64,000 nt of DNA from Chitinophaga sp. (GCF_019236475.1 NZ_JAFAIX010000002.1:310001-374000); one strand, 5' to 3'; counted from the first letter of the stretch, positions 1 through 8,174 are shown. The notes: generated by a model not told the origin, from the letters alone. Program-made: numbers and translations.

Positions 1-412
1 GTTTATGGGCTTTATCGTAAGTTTTTGTGCTGAGATCCGGCTGTTGCTGGAACTGGTAGCAGGCAGCTTTCAGGGCGTAAAAGAGGCCGTTGTTCGGATT
101 TAGGCGAATGGCCTGGTCATAGCTGGACTGGGCAGCGGTCAGGTTATTATCCAAGACCTGCGATCGGCCGGCAACGGCATAGGCCATAGCGTTATTGTGA
201 TCCGTACGGATAGCGGCAGCCGCTAAAGTGCCAGCTTGTTTAAAATCGCCCTCCATCATTTTGATGACGGCTTGGTCTGTCTGGGTGGTCTGTGCTACAG
301 CAGTAGCTGTAGTGAAAGCAATCAAGGAAACAATGGGTACAATACGGTTTCTCGTTGATCTTAGCAAAAATGGAATCAGGAACATGGGTTTAAAATATGG
401 TTCGATGGCCAT
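1..412 (-). CDS. TPR-repeat secreted protein, N-terminal part only
   Basis: About 137 codons stay open from an ATG at 412 to the left edge, so the C-terminus is missing. The N-terminus has a basic stretch (RSTRNR), a hydrophobic core and a cleavage-like site TAVA-Q, so it is probably exported. Residues from about 50 form two helical TPR-like units rich in A, Y and N (AYAVAGRSQVLDNN, then YDQAIRLNPNNGLFYALKAA). The pattern DQAIRLNPNNGLFYALKAA is typical of TPR helices. A second in-frame ATG at 385 gives a shorter signal peptide and is equally possible. TPR proteins serve as protein-binding scaffolds; the partner cannot be told here. Confidence 0.75.
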   Translation of the reverse strand, partial: MAIEPYFKPMFLIPFLLRSTRNRIVPIVSLIAFTTATAVAQTTQTDQAVIKMMEGDFKQAGTLAAAAIRTDHNNAMAYAVAGRSQVLDNNLTAAQSSYDQAIRLNPNNGLFYALKAACYQFQQQPDLSTKTYDKAHK

Positions 413-442
413 CAAATGGTTTGCTAAGATAAAACTTTTCCG

Positions 443-820
443 TTAGTGTGACTTACTAATTGCCGCATGACCGATCATGCCCAGGTGGGTATGTTTGAAA
501 TCATCAGCATATTTGAGACCGTATCCCATCATACGATCAAAGGAACTATGTGCAAAGAGCAATAACCCGGCGCTGAGCAGCATTGGGATAGAGAGCCAGT
601 AGCCGAATGCCGCCACCAGGAGCGCCACTCCCCTATGGTGAAACAGGTTGTAGGAAAATGCGCCGACCCGTGGGCCAGCAAGGTACCCCAGGGCGGAGAT
701 ATCTGGCAGGAGAAACAGGGGTATCCAAAGCCAGAAGGAAATTCCTGGGGTGAAATGCACCAGTAGGTAAATTGAAAATGCGGTGAGTAGGATTTCTTCC
801 GTTTGTAATGTTTTTTTCAT
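443..820 (-). CDS. DUF4260 family small membrane protein
   Basis: A 125-residue protein with three to four hydrophobic segments. The conserved signature of the DUF4260 family is visible: YLAGPRVGA, YNLFHHRG, then AHSSFDRMMGYGLKY and THLG near the C-terminus. The family is common in soil bacteria as a small integral membrane protein with no established function. It lies 66 bp downstream of a Crp-type regulator gene on the same strand, so a link in regulation is possible but not shown. Length fits the family. Confidence 0.85.
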   Translation of the reverse strand: MKKTLQTEEILLTAFSIYLLVHFTPGISFWLWIPLFLLPDISALGYLAGPRVGAFSYNLFHHRGVALLVAAFGYWLSIPMLLSAGLLLFAHSSFDRMMGYGLKYADDFKHTHLGMIGHAAISKSH

Positions 821-886
821 ATAGCTTGTTTGTGGATGTAAAGTTATCTGGCAAACAGGCTCCTTCTCTTGACAAAAATCAAGAAG

Positions 887-1456
887 TTATGACAATTGCT
901 TTTTCCTGATCCTGCTGAGGGTTTCAGGCGTCATACCCAACATAGAAGCCAGGTATTGTAGTGGTACTTGGTTAAAAAGACCAGGATGCATCCCAAAGAG
1001 CCATTGGTAGCGTTGCTCTGCGCTCATGGCCAAGAGATTGAACACACGGTCTTCCATATACGTAAAACAGCGGGCAATAAATCTCTTTTCCAATTCATGC
1101 CAGGAAGGAATTTTTTCGCCTAGCTGTTGATAGTCTTTTCGATGAATCGTAAATAGTTCACAATCTTCCAATGCTTGTATACTGCAGCGGGCAGGTTTTC
1201 CGAAAAAAAGTCCGTTCAGGTCTGTAACAAAATAGGCAGGAGTACCGATCCATTGCGTAACTTCCTTTTCTGGCAATTGCACAAAAAAGCGTGTGAGGCC
1301 GGAATGTTGAAAGCTAAGGGTATCGCAAACCTGCCCTGCTTTCAGGTAGTATTCCTGTTTACGGAGTTGTTGTGGTTGGAAGTAATTGGCAATGGCTGTC
1401 AGGTCATTATCCGGCACGCCAAAGAAACTGCTGATATATTGTTCTAATGCTGTCAT
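887..1456 (-). CDS. Crp/Fnr family transcriptional regulator
   Basis: A 189-residue cytoplasmic regulator. Residues about 1-130 read as a cyclic-nucleotide-binding-type beta roll (LRKQEYYLKAGQVCDTLSF), followed by the long dimer helix. The C-terminal part carries a short HTH (LQYLASMLGMTPETLSRIRKK) typical of the Bacteroidota Crp-like group, which lacks the usual cAMP-binding residues. These proteins often control one neighbouring gene; DUF4260 downstream is the nearest candidate. The ATG at 1456 is the first good start, and the divergent NTF2-like gene begins only 47 bp away, so the short gap must hold both promoters. Confidence 0.88.
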   Translation of the reverse strand: MTALEQYISSFFGVPDNDLTAIANYFQPQQLRKQEYYLKAGQVCDTLSFQHSGLTRFFVQLPEKEVTQWIGTPAYFVTDLNGLFFGKPARCSIQALEDCELFTIHRKDYQQLGEKIPSWHELEKRFIARCFTYMEDRVFNLLAMSAEQRYQWLFGMHPGLFNQVPLQYLASMLGMTPETLSRIRKKQLS

Positions 1457-1503
1457 ATTCGTACTAGGAACGAAAATATAAAAACCTTAAATTACATGAA
1501 AAA

Positions 1504-1974
1504 ATGCGTACCGGTTTTATCCTGATTACCCTGTTAATCTTCGGCGGAAAATTACAAGCACAAACCGCTGAAGATGAAGTCAAAGTAGCCGTTAATAAGT
1601 TATTTATTGCAATGCGCACTTCAGATAGTGCATTACTTAGTTCTTGTTTTAGTGCCAACGCTATTGTACAAACCATTGCAAAAGATCAAACTGTTAAATC
1701 CGACACCGTAGAAAGTTTTGCCAGTGCTATTGGGAAAGAGCCTAAAGGGCTACTGGATGAACGTATCTATTTTAAACAAGTGAGTATAGACGGTAACTTG
1801 GCCAGTGTATGGACTCCTTATCGTTTTTATCTCAAGGACCGTTTTCATCATTGCGGTGTAAATTCCTTTCAATTGGTAAAAACCAATGGCGTGTGGAAAA
1901 TTCAGTACCTGATAGATACGCGTCGTAAGGAGGACTGTGTGGAGGAAAGTATGGTCGTGTCTCCCGGAAAATAA
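1504..1974 (+). CDS. Secreted NTF2-like (SnoaL/DUF4440-type) protein
   Basis: A 156-residue protein with a short signal peptide (MRTGFILITLLIFGGKLQAQ, cut after QA-Q). The mature part fits a cone-shaped NTF2-like fold: a helix with VNKLFIAMRTSDSALLSSCF, a middle with HCGVNSFQLVKTNGVWKIQYLIDTRR. The pattern of paired helix and 'sFqLvktngvWkI' strand is usual in nuclear-transport-factor-like proteins of Bacteroidota. No catalytic residues can be named. An ATG at 1496 is out of frame, so 1504 is the start. It ends 7 bp before the convergent DUF72 gene. Confidence 0.8.
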   Translation: MRTGFILITLLIFGGKLQAQTAEDEVKVAVNKLFIAMRTSDSALLSSCFSANAIVQTIAKDQTVKSDTVESFASAIGKEPKGLLDERIYFKQVSIDGNLASVWTPYRFYLKDRFHHCGVNSFQLVKTNGVWKIQYLIDTRRKEDCVEESMVVSPGK

Positions 1975-1981
1975 AATTGTT

Positions 1982-2857
1982 TTAAAACAACGACATCTGG
2001 GTTTCCTGGCTGCGAATGCCGAATACCTCTTTTACATCGCGGTAGAAAGCCGCTTCATGTTCACCTTCGTGTACATGAAGAAAGAAGAAGATGCGTTCCA
2101 GGCCGGCGGCAGTCCATGTATCGAGGCGTGATTTCCATTCCAGCAGGCGTTTGACGTCTGAGGGGTGATTACCTTTTGTCACGAAGCGCAGGAAAAGATC
2201 CGGTGTGGTGAGGCCCATATGTAGGCAATCCCTTCTGCCGGGAGTGTCTGTAATAACGGCGCCGATACACATTTCGCGGAGGGTTTTGAAATACTCTTTG
2301 AGTTCTGTGGGATTGTTATACCAATCCGCATGGCGTACTTCTACGAAGAAATCGATATCCTCTGGGAGTGAGTCTAGGTACTTAAATAGCGTGGCTTTGC
2401 GGGCGGGAGAAAATTGTTCTCCCAGTTGCAAAAACACGGGCCCTAGTTGATTACCGAAAGCGCGGATACCATCTAGGAACGCCTTTGTTTCTTCGGTGGC
2501 ATTCAGTAGGGTGCTATGGTGACTGATCGCTTGTGGAAATTTCGGGCAGAAGAGGAAATCTTTATTTTTAATTTTCTCCATCCATTTTTGGATTTCGGCG
2601 GGAGAATAAATTTTATAGTGGGTGGCGTTTAGCTCCACGCATTGATAGATACGGCTGTATTCCGTCAGTTGGTTCGCGGCGGTCGTTCCTTTAGGATAAA
2701 GCGTATTGGTAAATTCTTTCCGTGTCCAGCCGGAAGAGCCAATCTTCAATGTGCCAGGTCCTGGTGTACCAGGAAGTGTACGGGAGGTGATGGGATGATC
2801 CGGTGGCAGTTGAATGATTGCCTGATCGTAATTTTTCCAGTTCGCGCCAAAGTCCAT
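1982..2857 (-). CDS. DUF72 (YecE) family protein
   Basis: A 291-residue cytosolic protein with a TIM-barrel-like DUF72 domain. Visible family marks are LKIGSSGWTRKEFTNTLYP near residue 40, an ELNATHYKIYS strand, FLFCPKFPQAISH, FFVEVRHADWY and the late LFLRFVTKGNH. The family is very common and its reaction is still unknown. It is convergent with the NTF2-like gene. Length and the LFLRF ending are as usual, with a Bacteroidota-type short C-terminal tail. Confidence 0.9.
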   Translation of the reverse strand: MDFGANWKNYDQAIIQLPPDHPITSRTLPGTPGPGTLKIGSSGWTRKEFTNTLYPKGTTAANQLTEYSRIYQCVELNATHYKIYSPAEIQKWMEKIKNKDFLFCPKFPQAISHHSTLLNATEETKAFLDGIRAFGNQLGPVFLQLGEQFSPARKATLFKYLDSLPEDIDFFVEVRHADWYNNPTELKEYFKTLREMCIGAVITDTPGRRDCLHMGLTTPDLFLRFVTKGNHPSDVKRLLEWKSRLDTWTAAGLERIFFFLHVHEGEHEAAFYRDVKEVFGIRSQETQMSLF

Positions 2858-2933
2858 AGTAGTGAAAAATAAGTGCGCAAGATAACCATAAAAGGAGTGA
2901 TATGCATCATTACCGCATTATACCGGCCATAAA

Positions 2934-2967
2934 AAAAGGATTATTCACTTTTGTAAATAATCCTTTT
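2934..2967 (-). terminator. Terminator that overlaps the stop codon of the S24/S26 gene
   Basis: AAAAGGATTATT at 2934-2945 pairs with AATAATCCTTTT at 2956-2967, giving a 12-bp stem. Read on the minus strand the stem is followed by a run of T. The last codons and the stop of the gene that ends at 2941 lie inside the hairpin. Confidence 0.7.
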
Positions 2968-3264
2968 CTCATATTCTCCGAGAATGACCTTGCCGTAGAT
3001 CGTTCGTGTCCAGCCATTTTCAAACCCGTGATTATTAGCGATCAGATAGCCTTTGCCGGCATCTCGCTTGATAATTTTGTGGGCATCGATGTAATGGCCT
3101 TTCACTTTGCAAAATACAATATCACCGATGTGGTATTCTTCCGCTTTCATAAAAGTAAGGAGTGTGCCGCTTTTTAATATGGGCAACATAGACGACCCGA
3201 AAGCCTTCATACGGCCGGTGCCGAGGGTTTCAAGGTCTGATTTCAATCGTTCAAATTTATTCAT
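2941..3264 (-). CDS. S24/S26 peptidase-like protein, single domain
   Basis: A 107-residue protein made only of a LexA/signal-peptidase-like fold. The serine motif GSSMLP (Ser25) and a later Lys63 in IDAHKII fit the Ser-Lys dyad of S24/S26 peptidases, with the IGDIVFCKV strand between them. There is no HTH domain as in LexA or phage repressors and no membrane anchor as in signal peptidases, so substrate and role are open. The protein could self-process, act in trans, or be an inactive fold member. The coding end forms part of a terminator hairpin. Confidence 0.75.
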   Translation of the reverse strand: MNKFERLKSDLETLGTGRMKAFGSSMLPILKSGTLLTFMKAEEYHIGDIVFCKVKGHYIDAHKIIKRDAGKGYLIANNHGFENGWTRTIYGKVILGEYEKRIIYKSE

Positions 3265-3738
3265 GTTACATTGTTTTTTTTCACGCCAAGACGCTAGGAT
3301 GCGTGTAGGCGCAAAGGATTAAATATAGAGTAGCGCATGAAAGATATGCGCTGGATTATTGTTTCACAAACGCTTATTTTATATGCTATACAGCGATGCC
3401 ACGTAAGCGCAAACGATTACATTCGCAATAGCGCGATGTTGTTGCTCGCATGGCAACACCAACAGCAAAGCAGCATCAGGCCTACGAAGGAGCTATTGCG
3501 TTGCGTCAGAAAATGAGATAGAAAAAGAAATGTGAGAAGAAGGTATGGACTGGGATCACCAACAATCTATCAAAATTTTGCTGGTGCAAATATCTAATTT
3601 TTTTTCATAAAAAAGAAATTAACTATGATGGGATCTTCGCGTAGCCGGCATGCTGTTTGCTCTGTTCGCTATACAACTATTCAGTGACTGAGTTGTTAGT
3701 TTTGGGTAGCAATTTTTTAGCAATCAAATTTTATCCTC
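3265..3738. other. Intergenic stretch without a recognisable gene
   Basis: About 470 bases. Next to the S24/S26 gene there is a 'cgccaagacgc...ggcgcaaagg' stretch (3282-3318), of a kind seen in Bacteroidota intergenic DNA. A small hairpin GTTGC/GCAAC sits near 3440-3460. The right end holds a -7 promoter element for the next gene. No open frame above about 25 codons looks real. Confidence 0.5.
3697..3704 (+). promoter_or_regulatory. Candidate -7 promoter element for the 65-residue gene
   Basis: TAGTTTTG matches the Bacteroidota -7 consensus TAnnTTTG fully. No good -33 TTG is at the right spacing. A start site near 3711 would leave a leader of about 28 nt before the ATG at 3739. Confidence 0.4.
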
Positions 3739-3936
3739 ATGACAACAAACCAAACAGTAAACAAAGATTGGAAACCCATCCCTCAAAATCCGAATCAGCC
3801 ACCAGTACCCGAAGAAAGTGGCATCAGCCTATGGGACGCATTACTTGCACAACCTGATTTTTGGGAAGAGGATGAAGTAAAGGAAGAGGAAACACCTGCA
3901 CCAACTGAGAAAAAAACTGGTGCATCAGGGCAATGA
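3739..3936 (+). CDS. Small acidic proline-rich hypothetical protein
   Basis: A 65-residue open frame that I do not recognise. It has no signal peptide or membrane segment. The first third is rich in N, Q and P (WKPIPQNPNQPPVPEE), the middle has a short amphipathic piece (GISLWDALLAQPDFWEED) and the tail is charged and likely disordered (EEETPAPTEKK). A -7 type promoter element lies 35-42 bp upstream, which supports expression. It could be a small scaffold or interaction peptide; nothing links it to its neighbours. Confidence 0.5.
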   Translation: MTTNQTVNKDWKPIPQNPNQPPVPEESGISLWDALLAQPDFWEEDEVKEEETPAPTEKKTGASGQ

Positions 3937-4114
3937 GAAAGTCGTATGACATGCACGCCCATACGACCATTTGTTAAAATTCAAAATAAGTTATTGCTTT
4001 TCCGTCTGGCGCTTATAGGAATGGCGCCCTGTAACAATTTCACTTTTTAACTACCGTCAGGTAACTACTTACATGAAATGTCTTGCTGCTGCCAGCTTGC
4101 AGGGATTATTAATT

Positions 4115-4780
4115 TTATAGTAAAATTTTCCAGAAGGGTTCGAATTGAATATCCGCAAAGCTCAACTGATGTAAATCTATATTTTCGTCGCTGATATTGG
4201 CAGACAAAAAGTCTTGTATACTACCAGGAAGCTGCCAATGTTCGTTGCGGGAGCGCTGCTGCCAGCCTTGTTTTCGCCAGATGAGTCGTTTTGCATTCAT
4301 CACTTGGGCGAGTAATTTAGCTTGGGTTTGTGTATCCATATTCGCTTCTTCTGCCACTGCCAATACCGCCATCCATTCAAATGCGACTGTATTTAGGCGG
4401 TAAGTATCTCGTTCATTGCAAAGGCTGAAATATACATCGGGAGCAGATTCCAGCTTTGCGCATATCCCTCTTGAGGGAGTCCATATATCTAGAAAGTGAA
4501 ATCGGCGTGGCCCTGAGTGGGCGTTCAGCGTCCATTTATCATGGCCGATATCATTCCAGGTTAGTCTTCCAGGTTTAAAGGCTTCCGAATATACAGAGTT
4601 GGGTTTGGGTACGTATTGAAAGGTTCCTATGCCTGTTTTTTTATAATAGGCAGAAGTATGGAGGACCGTATCTAGGACAGGGGCAATTTGTGTTTTCCAT
4701 ACATCCTGCTGCCATGGCGCGTTTGCTCCTGCTGTATCTCCAAAGAAGAGAAAAAGATTATAATTTCTGCTCCAGTTCAT
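4115..4780 (-). CDS. Hypothetical protein, 221 residues
   Basis: Not recognised. The protein is soluble by sequence, rich in W, F and H (e.g. GRLTWNDIGHDKWTLN, RRFHFLDIWTPSRG), with no signal peptide. Aromatic-rich beta segments in the first half and a helical second half (EWMAVLAVAEEANMDTQTQ) suggest a folded two-part protein. The N-terminal start is plain ATG at 4780. It stands alone: about 100 bp separate it from the membrane protein pair upstream. Confidence 0.65.
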   Translation of the reverse strand: MNWSRNYNLFLFFGDTAGANAPWQQDVWKTQIAPVLDTVLHTSAYYKKTGIGTFQYVPKPNSVYSEAFKPGRLTWNDIGHDKWTLNAHSGPRRFHFLDIWTPSRGICAKLESAPDVYFSLCNERDTYRLNTVAFEWMAVLAVAEEANMDTQTQAKLLAQVMNAKRLIWRKQGWQQRSRNEHWQLPGSIQDFLSANISDENIDLHQLSFADIQFEPFWKILL

Positions 4781-4915
4781 ATTCCTTTCATTTTGAAACG
4801 GTGGTGATATGGTGCAATGGCTGTCTCCCTATAACCAGCATAGCACATAAAAAAGTAGCATACCTGTTGTGGTATGCTGCCATCAAATATCGGTAAATTA
4901 TTGCTAATTGGGATG

Positions 4916-5338
4916 TCACTTAGTAGGCGCCTGTTTCGGTATTCCTTTTATTTTTTTGATCACACGAACGATTATGATCATGATTAGGTTCATGACCGAA
5001 GCCAGCATCATGAGTAACAGTGGATTTAGCATGTCTCCTTCTTTTACATGAAAATGCCTTCCCAAGGCTGGACACCAAGAATAGACATGGCAAGACAGTG
5101 GAATAGCAATGAGATCAGTAGCCATCATGACAAAACGAATCTGCTCTTTCCAGGCTATATTGCGTTCATGATATTCTTCAATGCGTATAGCAGACCACAT
5201 CAAAAATAAAGCAGTAAAAAGGATGGCCCCTCCAATATCAATCGGGTTAATGGGGAAATGCAAACGATTCCAGCAGGTAAGCAGTACAACTATGAACGCA
5301 GCAATACTGTAACCTGTACGTAACTTTCTTTTGCTCAT
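4916..5338 (-). CDS. Small polytopic membrane protein, paralogue 2 of a tandem pair
   Basis: About 140 residues with four hydrophobic segments: SIAAFIVVLLTC, AILFTALFLMWSA, FVMMATDLIAIPLSC and PLLLMMLASVMNLIMIIIV. A longer frame starts at 5380 inside the upstream gene, but the ATG at 5338 begins MSKRKLRTGYSIA, which aligns with MNKRKVCIDYSIA of the neighbour, and clears the upstream stop by 22 bp, so I chose it. The C-termini also align (KKIKGIPKQAPTK versus KKIITIPQHVPTD). Function unknown. Confidence 0.7.
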   Translation of the reverse strand: MSKRKLRTGYSIAAFIVVLLTCWNRLHFPINPIDIGGAILFTALFLMWSAIRIEEYHERNIAWKEQIRFVMMATDLIAIPLSCHVYSWCPALGRHFHVKEGDMLNPLLLMMLASVMNLIMIIIVRVIKKIKGIPKQAPTK

Positions 5339-5360
5339 GGGACGGGTAATTTTTCCCGGG

Positions 5361-5801
5361 TTATCTGTCAGTGGGTACATGTTGGGGGATTGTTATGATT
5401 TTTTTAAGCATCCATACTATCAGCCATAGCATTCCATTTAATATACTGTATAGAAAGATGATGAGCAGTGGATTTATATAGGTCGTTTCATGAAACACGT
5501 TTTCAAATGCTGGAAACCATGAATGGATATACAAGGACACTGGAATAACTGCCAGGTCAATTACCATCATCGCTAGTGCAATTTGGTTTTTCCATCTTTT
5601 GTTTTCCCTATAATATTTTTCTATTCGTCTCCAAGACCCAAAACCAAACAGGGCGGATAACAGTATCACCCATACCATACCCATTAAAAAATCACCACTG
5701 TCAGGGTGATACTTGTTGAATTGAAAATGACACCAATAGGTAAACAGTACATCAAGGAAGACGGCAATACTATAGTCTATACACACTTTTCTTTTATTCA
5801 T
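5361..5801 (-). CDS. Small polytopic membrane protein, paralogue 1 of a tandem pair
   Basis: A 146-residue protein with four membrane segments and a basic middle loop (RRIEKYYRENKRWKNQ) matching RIEEYHERNIAWKEQ in the next gene. Same order of segments and the same end motif show that the two genes arose by tandem duplication and then diverged strongly. They are probably co-transcribed. No family name comes to mind and no catalytic residues stand out. Confidence 0.72.
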   Translation of the reverse strand: MNKRKVCIDYSIAVFLDVLFTYWCHFQFNKYHPDSGDFLMGMVWVILLSALFGFGSWRRIEKYYRENKRWKNQIALAMMVIDLAVIPVSLYIHSWFPAFENVFHETTYINPLLIIFLYSILNGMLWLIVWMLKKIITIPQHVPTDR

Positions 5802-5955
5802 AGCCCGGGACGTTTACTCCTAACCGTTAGACTAAATTACTGCAATTCCGGGATGTTTTGTCGGGATTTCTACAGCATGGAAAGTTGTCTAAAGTAAGGT
5901 TGGGGTCTCAGCGTTACAGTTAAGATCCGTACCTTTAAAACAGAAAACGGAACGC

Positions 5956-6537
5956 ATGATACACCTTATTCCAAAGGAAGTAAGTAATAATGAGGAACTG
6001 CAACAGATTGCAGCCCTTTCCCTGGCCAACAATGCGGCAGACTTGACAGCCGACGAAAAAGCGAAAGAAGGATTTCTCACCTGGTCTTATCAACTGCCTG
6101 TTTTACAGGAGTTACACAAAGTGGTACCTAGTATTATTGTGAAAGATGGCGATAAAGTTGCTGGTTATGCCCTGGTACTTACCCATGACGCCGCTCCTAT
6201 CTATGAACCATTACAGGATATGATCCGTGTGTTGAACCCTATTCTCTATGCAGGCAAACCTTTGTCGGAACATAATTTCTACATCATGGGGCAGATCTGT
6301 GTACATCCGGATTACAGAGGAAAAGGCGTATTTCAACTGCTGTATGATTACCACCGCGAAAGATATGCAGCCCATTATGATTTTCTGTTGACAGAAATTG
6401 CCGTAACCAATTTCAGATCACAGCGGGCACATGAAAGAACTGGATTCCGCACCATACATACCCATACAGATAAATTCGGGGATTGGGATATCGTAGTTTG
6501 GGATCGGGGTCATGGCTTCACTACCCGGAAACCCTGA
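5956..6537 (+). CDS. GNAT family N-acetyltransferase
   Basis: A 193-residue enzyme expected to move an acetyl group from acetyl-CoA to an amine. The acetyl-CoA binding motif is at residues 113-130: GQICVHPDYRGKGVFQLLY, with the R-G-K-G turn. The following ITEIAVTNFRSQRAHERTGF segment is the usual second half of a GNAT fold. The substrate is unknown. The 3' end overlaps the convergent FGE-like gene by 28 bp, a tail-to-tail overlap. Confidence 0.85.
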   Translation: MIHLIPKEVSNNEELQQIAALSLANNAADLTADEKAKEGFLTWSYQLPVLQELHKVVPSIIVKDGDKVAGYALVLTHDAAPIYEPLQDMIRVLNPILYAGKPLSEHNFYIMGQICVHPDYRGKGVFQLLYDYHRERYAAHYDFLLTEIAVTNFRSQRAHERTGFRTIHTHTDKFGDWDIVVWDRGHGFTTRKP

Positions 6538-7334
6538 TTGCTAAAGGAAGCATGGGGATTAACAGTGCCAATGTTTACCGAGTTGAAATAGTTACAGGAG
6601 TTTTTACTGCACCACCAGGAACCACCTCTTGCATGAACGACTTTACTATTTGGCTTATCCAGCGGGGCTTTACCGGAACAGAATTCAAATACATTTCCAT
6701 AGACATCAAATAATCCCCACGGATTGGGCTTAAAGCTGCCCACTGGAGCGGTATACATATAACCATCGGAACTATCGGCCACCAGGTGGTTTCGGCCATG
6801 CCAGATATTTGCGTATCGGCTGATTTTTTCTTTTTTGTTGCCCCAGAAGTATCGGTGATCGCTGTTTCCTGCGCGGGAAGCTACTTCCCACTCATCGAGG
6901 GACGGCAGCCTGAAGCCGGCCCAATTACAGAAAGCGATGGCATCTGTGTAGCTAATAGTTGTTACTGGATGATCCATCTTTTCTTCAATACCTCCCCTAC
7001 TCCTACCGTTGGGATAACGCCAATAGGCGGTACTATCTTCTATCCAGCGGAATTCCTCCAAGCCAGGTTCAAACACCAGTGCATTGTGTTTGCGTTCGGC
7101 CTCAGTTGTATAACCTGTTGCTGCTACGAATGCAGCAAACTGCGCATTCGTAATTTCGGTAACGGATATACGAAAACTATCTAAGGTTACAGTGCGCAGT
7201 GGATTGGAAAGGAAGTCTTTCTCCCCCACCTGGTACCGGGCTGCCGGCACCGTAATAAATACAGGCGGCTGCAGTTGCTGCGCCTGACAGTAACAAACCA
7301 CGAACAACAACAACTGCAGCCACACATACTTCAT
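6510..7334 (-). CDS. Secreted SUMF1/formylglycine-generating-enzyme-like protein
   Basis: A 274-residue exported protein: signal peptide MKYVWLQLLLFVVCYCQAQ, then the SUMF1 C-type-lectin-like fold (FRISVTEITNAQFAAFVAATGY, HPVTTISYTDAIAFCNWAGFRLPSLDEWEVASRAG, GNVFEFCSG). The active-site region keeps RGGSWWC followed four residues later by a second Cys, the C-x4-C spacing of copper-binding formylglycine-generating enzymes. The end NQGFRVVKP is typical. No sulfatase is in the window, so its client is unknown. It is the second gene of an operon, 6 bp after the gene upstream. Confidence 0.85.
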   Translation of the reverse strand: MKYVWLQLLLFVVCYCQAQQLQPPVFITVPAARYQVGEKDFLSNPLRTVTLDSFRISVTEITNAQFAAFVAATGYTTEAERKHNALVFEPGLEEFRWIEDSTAYWRYPNGRSRGGIEEKMDHPVTTISYTDAIAFCNWAGFRLPSLDEWEVASRAGNSDHRYFWGNKKEKISRYANIWHGRNHLVADSSDGYMYTAPVGSFKPNPWGLFDVYGNVFEFCSGKAPLDKPNSKVVHARGGSWWCSKNSCNYFNSVNIGTVNPHASFSNQGFRVVKP

Positions 7335-7340
7335 ACAATA

Positions 7341-8069
7341 CTATTTATGGCGATTTTTATAGAAATCGTTGATACGCTGTAAAATGAGCGCTTCGTTGGC
7401 ACTGTTATAATCGATAAAGGAACCATAGTCACTGCGTTCGCCGTATAATTTCTTATTGGTCACAGAAGCCAGGAAAGGTTCGTACTTGTTGTTTTTCATG
7501 AACAACAGGAAGATCGTCAAGATGTCATGATCCTTTTTATCTCGCAGGTAGAATTCCTGGAGGAATGGAATCATTTCGATCGCGTTCATTTCCACGATAA
7601 CGGATTTATAGTTAGTGCCCAGACGTTTGCTACGCAAAGCGGATTCTTTGATGATGGCCACTACGGAGTCTTGATTGTCGCGGAACCAATCCATTTGGCG
7701 ACTACTCCAATCCTTTTCATTGAAGGGGCTTGGAATTTCTCCGAAGATTTTCTTCTGTTCGTCCATGATAGGTGGGACCGCATCGCAGTTCTGGGCATAT
7801 GTTTCAGCATGAATCATGTGATAGGTGAATTTCTCCCGGAGGGTTAGGCCGGCGTAAGCTTTTGGAGAGAGCGCACTGGTTTCGTCATTATCTGAATCTA
7901 CTATACCGGCGATCAGGGCTTTCACCTTTGCGAGGCCATAAGGAGGGGTTGTTACCTTATTCCTGTAGTGATTGTATTCCTCACTTTCTTTGCTGGGTTC
8001 GCGGTAATCTTGTGCATGTACCGCATTCAATGACAACAGCATGGTTGCTGCTAAAAATATTCTTTTCAT
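7341..8069 (-). CDS. Secreted hypothetical protein upstream of the FGE-like gene
   Basis: A 242-residue protein with a clear signal peptide (MKRIFLAATMLLSLNAVHAQ). The mature part is mostly helical and charged (YGLAKVKALIAGI, LTLREKFTYHMIHAETYAQ, AIEMIPFLQEFYLRDKKDHD). I do not recognise a family. Tight spacing (6 bp) to the FGE-like gene, and a strong promoter just upstream, suggest that the two exported proteins work together. Confidence 0.72.
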   Translation of the reverse strand: MKRIFLAATMLLSLNAVHAQDYREPSKESEEYNHYRNKVTTPPYGLAKVKALIAGIVDSDNDETSALSPKAYAGLTLREKFTYHMIHAETYAQNCDAVPPIMDEQKKIFGEIPSPFNEKDWSSRQMDWFRDNQDSVVAIIKESALRSKRLGTNYKSVIVEMNAIEMIPFLQEFYLRDKKDHDILTIFLLFMKNNKYEPFLASVTNKKLYGERSDYGSFIDYNSANEALILQRINDFYKNRHK

Positions 8070-8088
8070 TCAATTTTCATTGTGGAAG

Positions 8089-8121
8089 CAAATGTATTAT
8101 TTATTCTGAAAGCATAGCAAA
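8089..8121 (-). promoter_or_regulatory. Promoter of the two-gene FGE-like operon
   Basis: On the minus strand TTTG (8118-8121) is followed after 21 nt by TACATTTG (8089-8096), a full match to the Bacteroidota TTTG/TAnnTTTG pattern. The predicted start is about 15 bp before the ATG at 8069. Confidence 0.6.
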
Positions 8122-8151
8122 TAAAAAGGCCTGCGCCGAAGACGCAGGCCT
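8120..8151 (-). terminator. Terminator of the oleate hydratase gene
   Basis: AGGCCTGCG (8127-8135) pairs with CGCAGGCCT (8143-8151) around a 7-nt loop; on the minus strand it is followed by TTTTTAT. It lies 24 bp after the stop codon. Confidence 0.8.
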
Positions 8152-8174
8152 GTGTTACGGAATTTTATTGCGGT

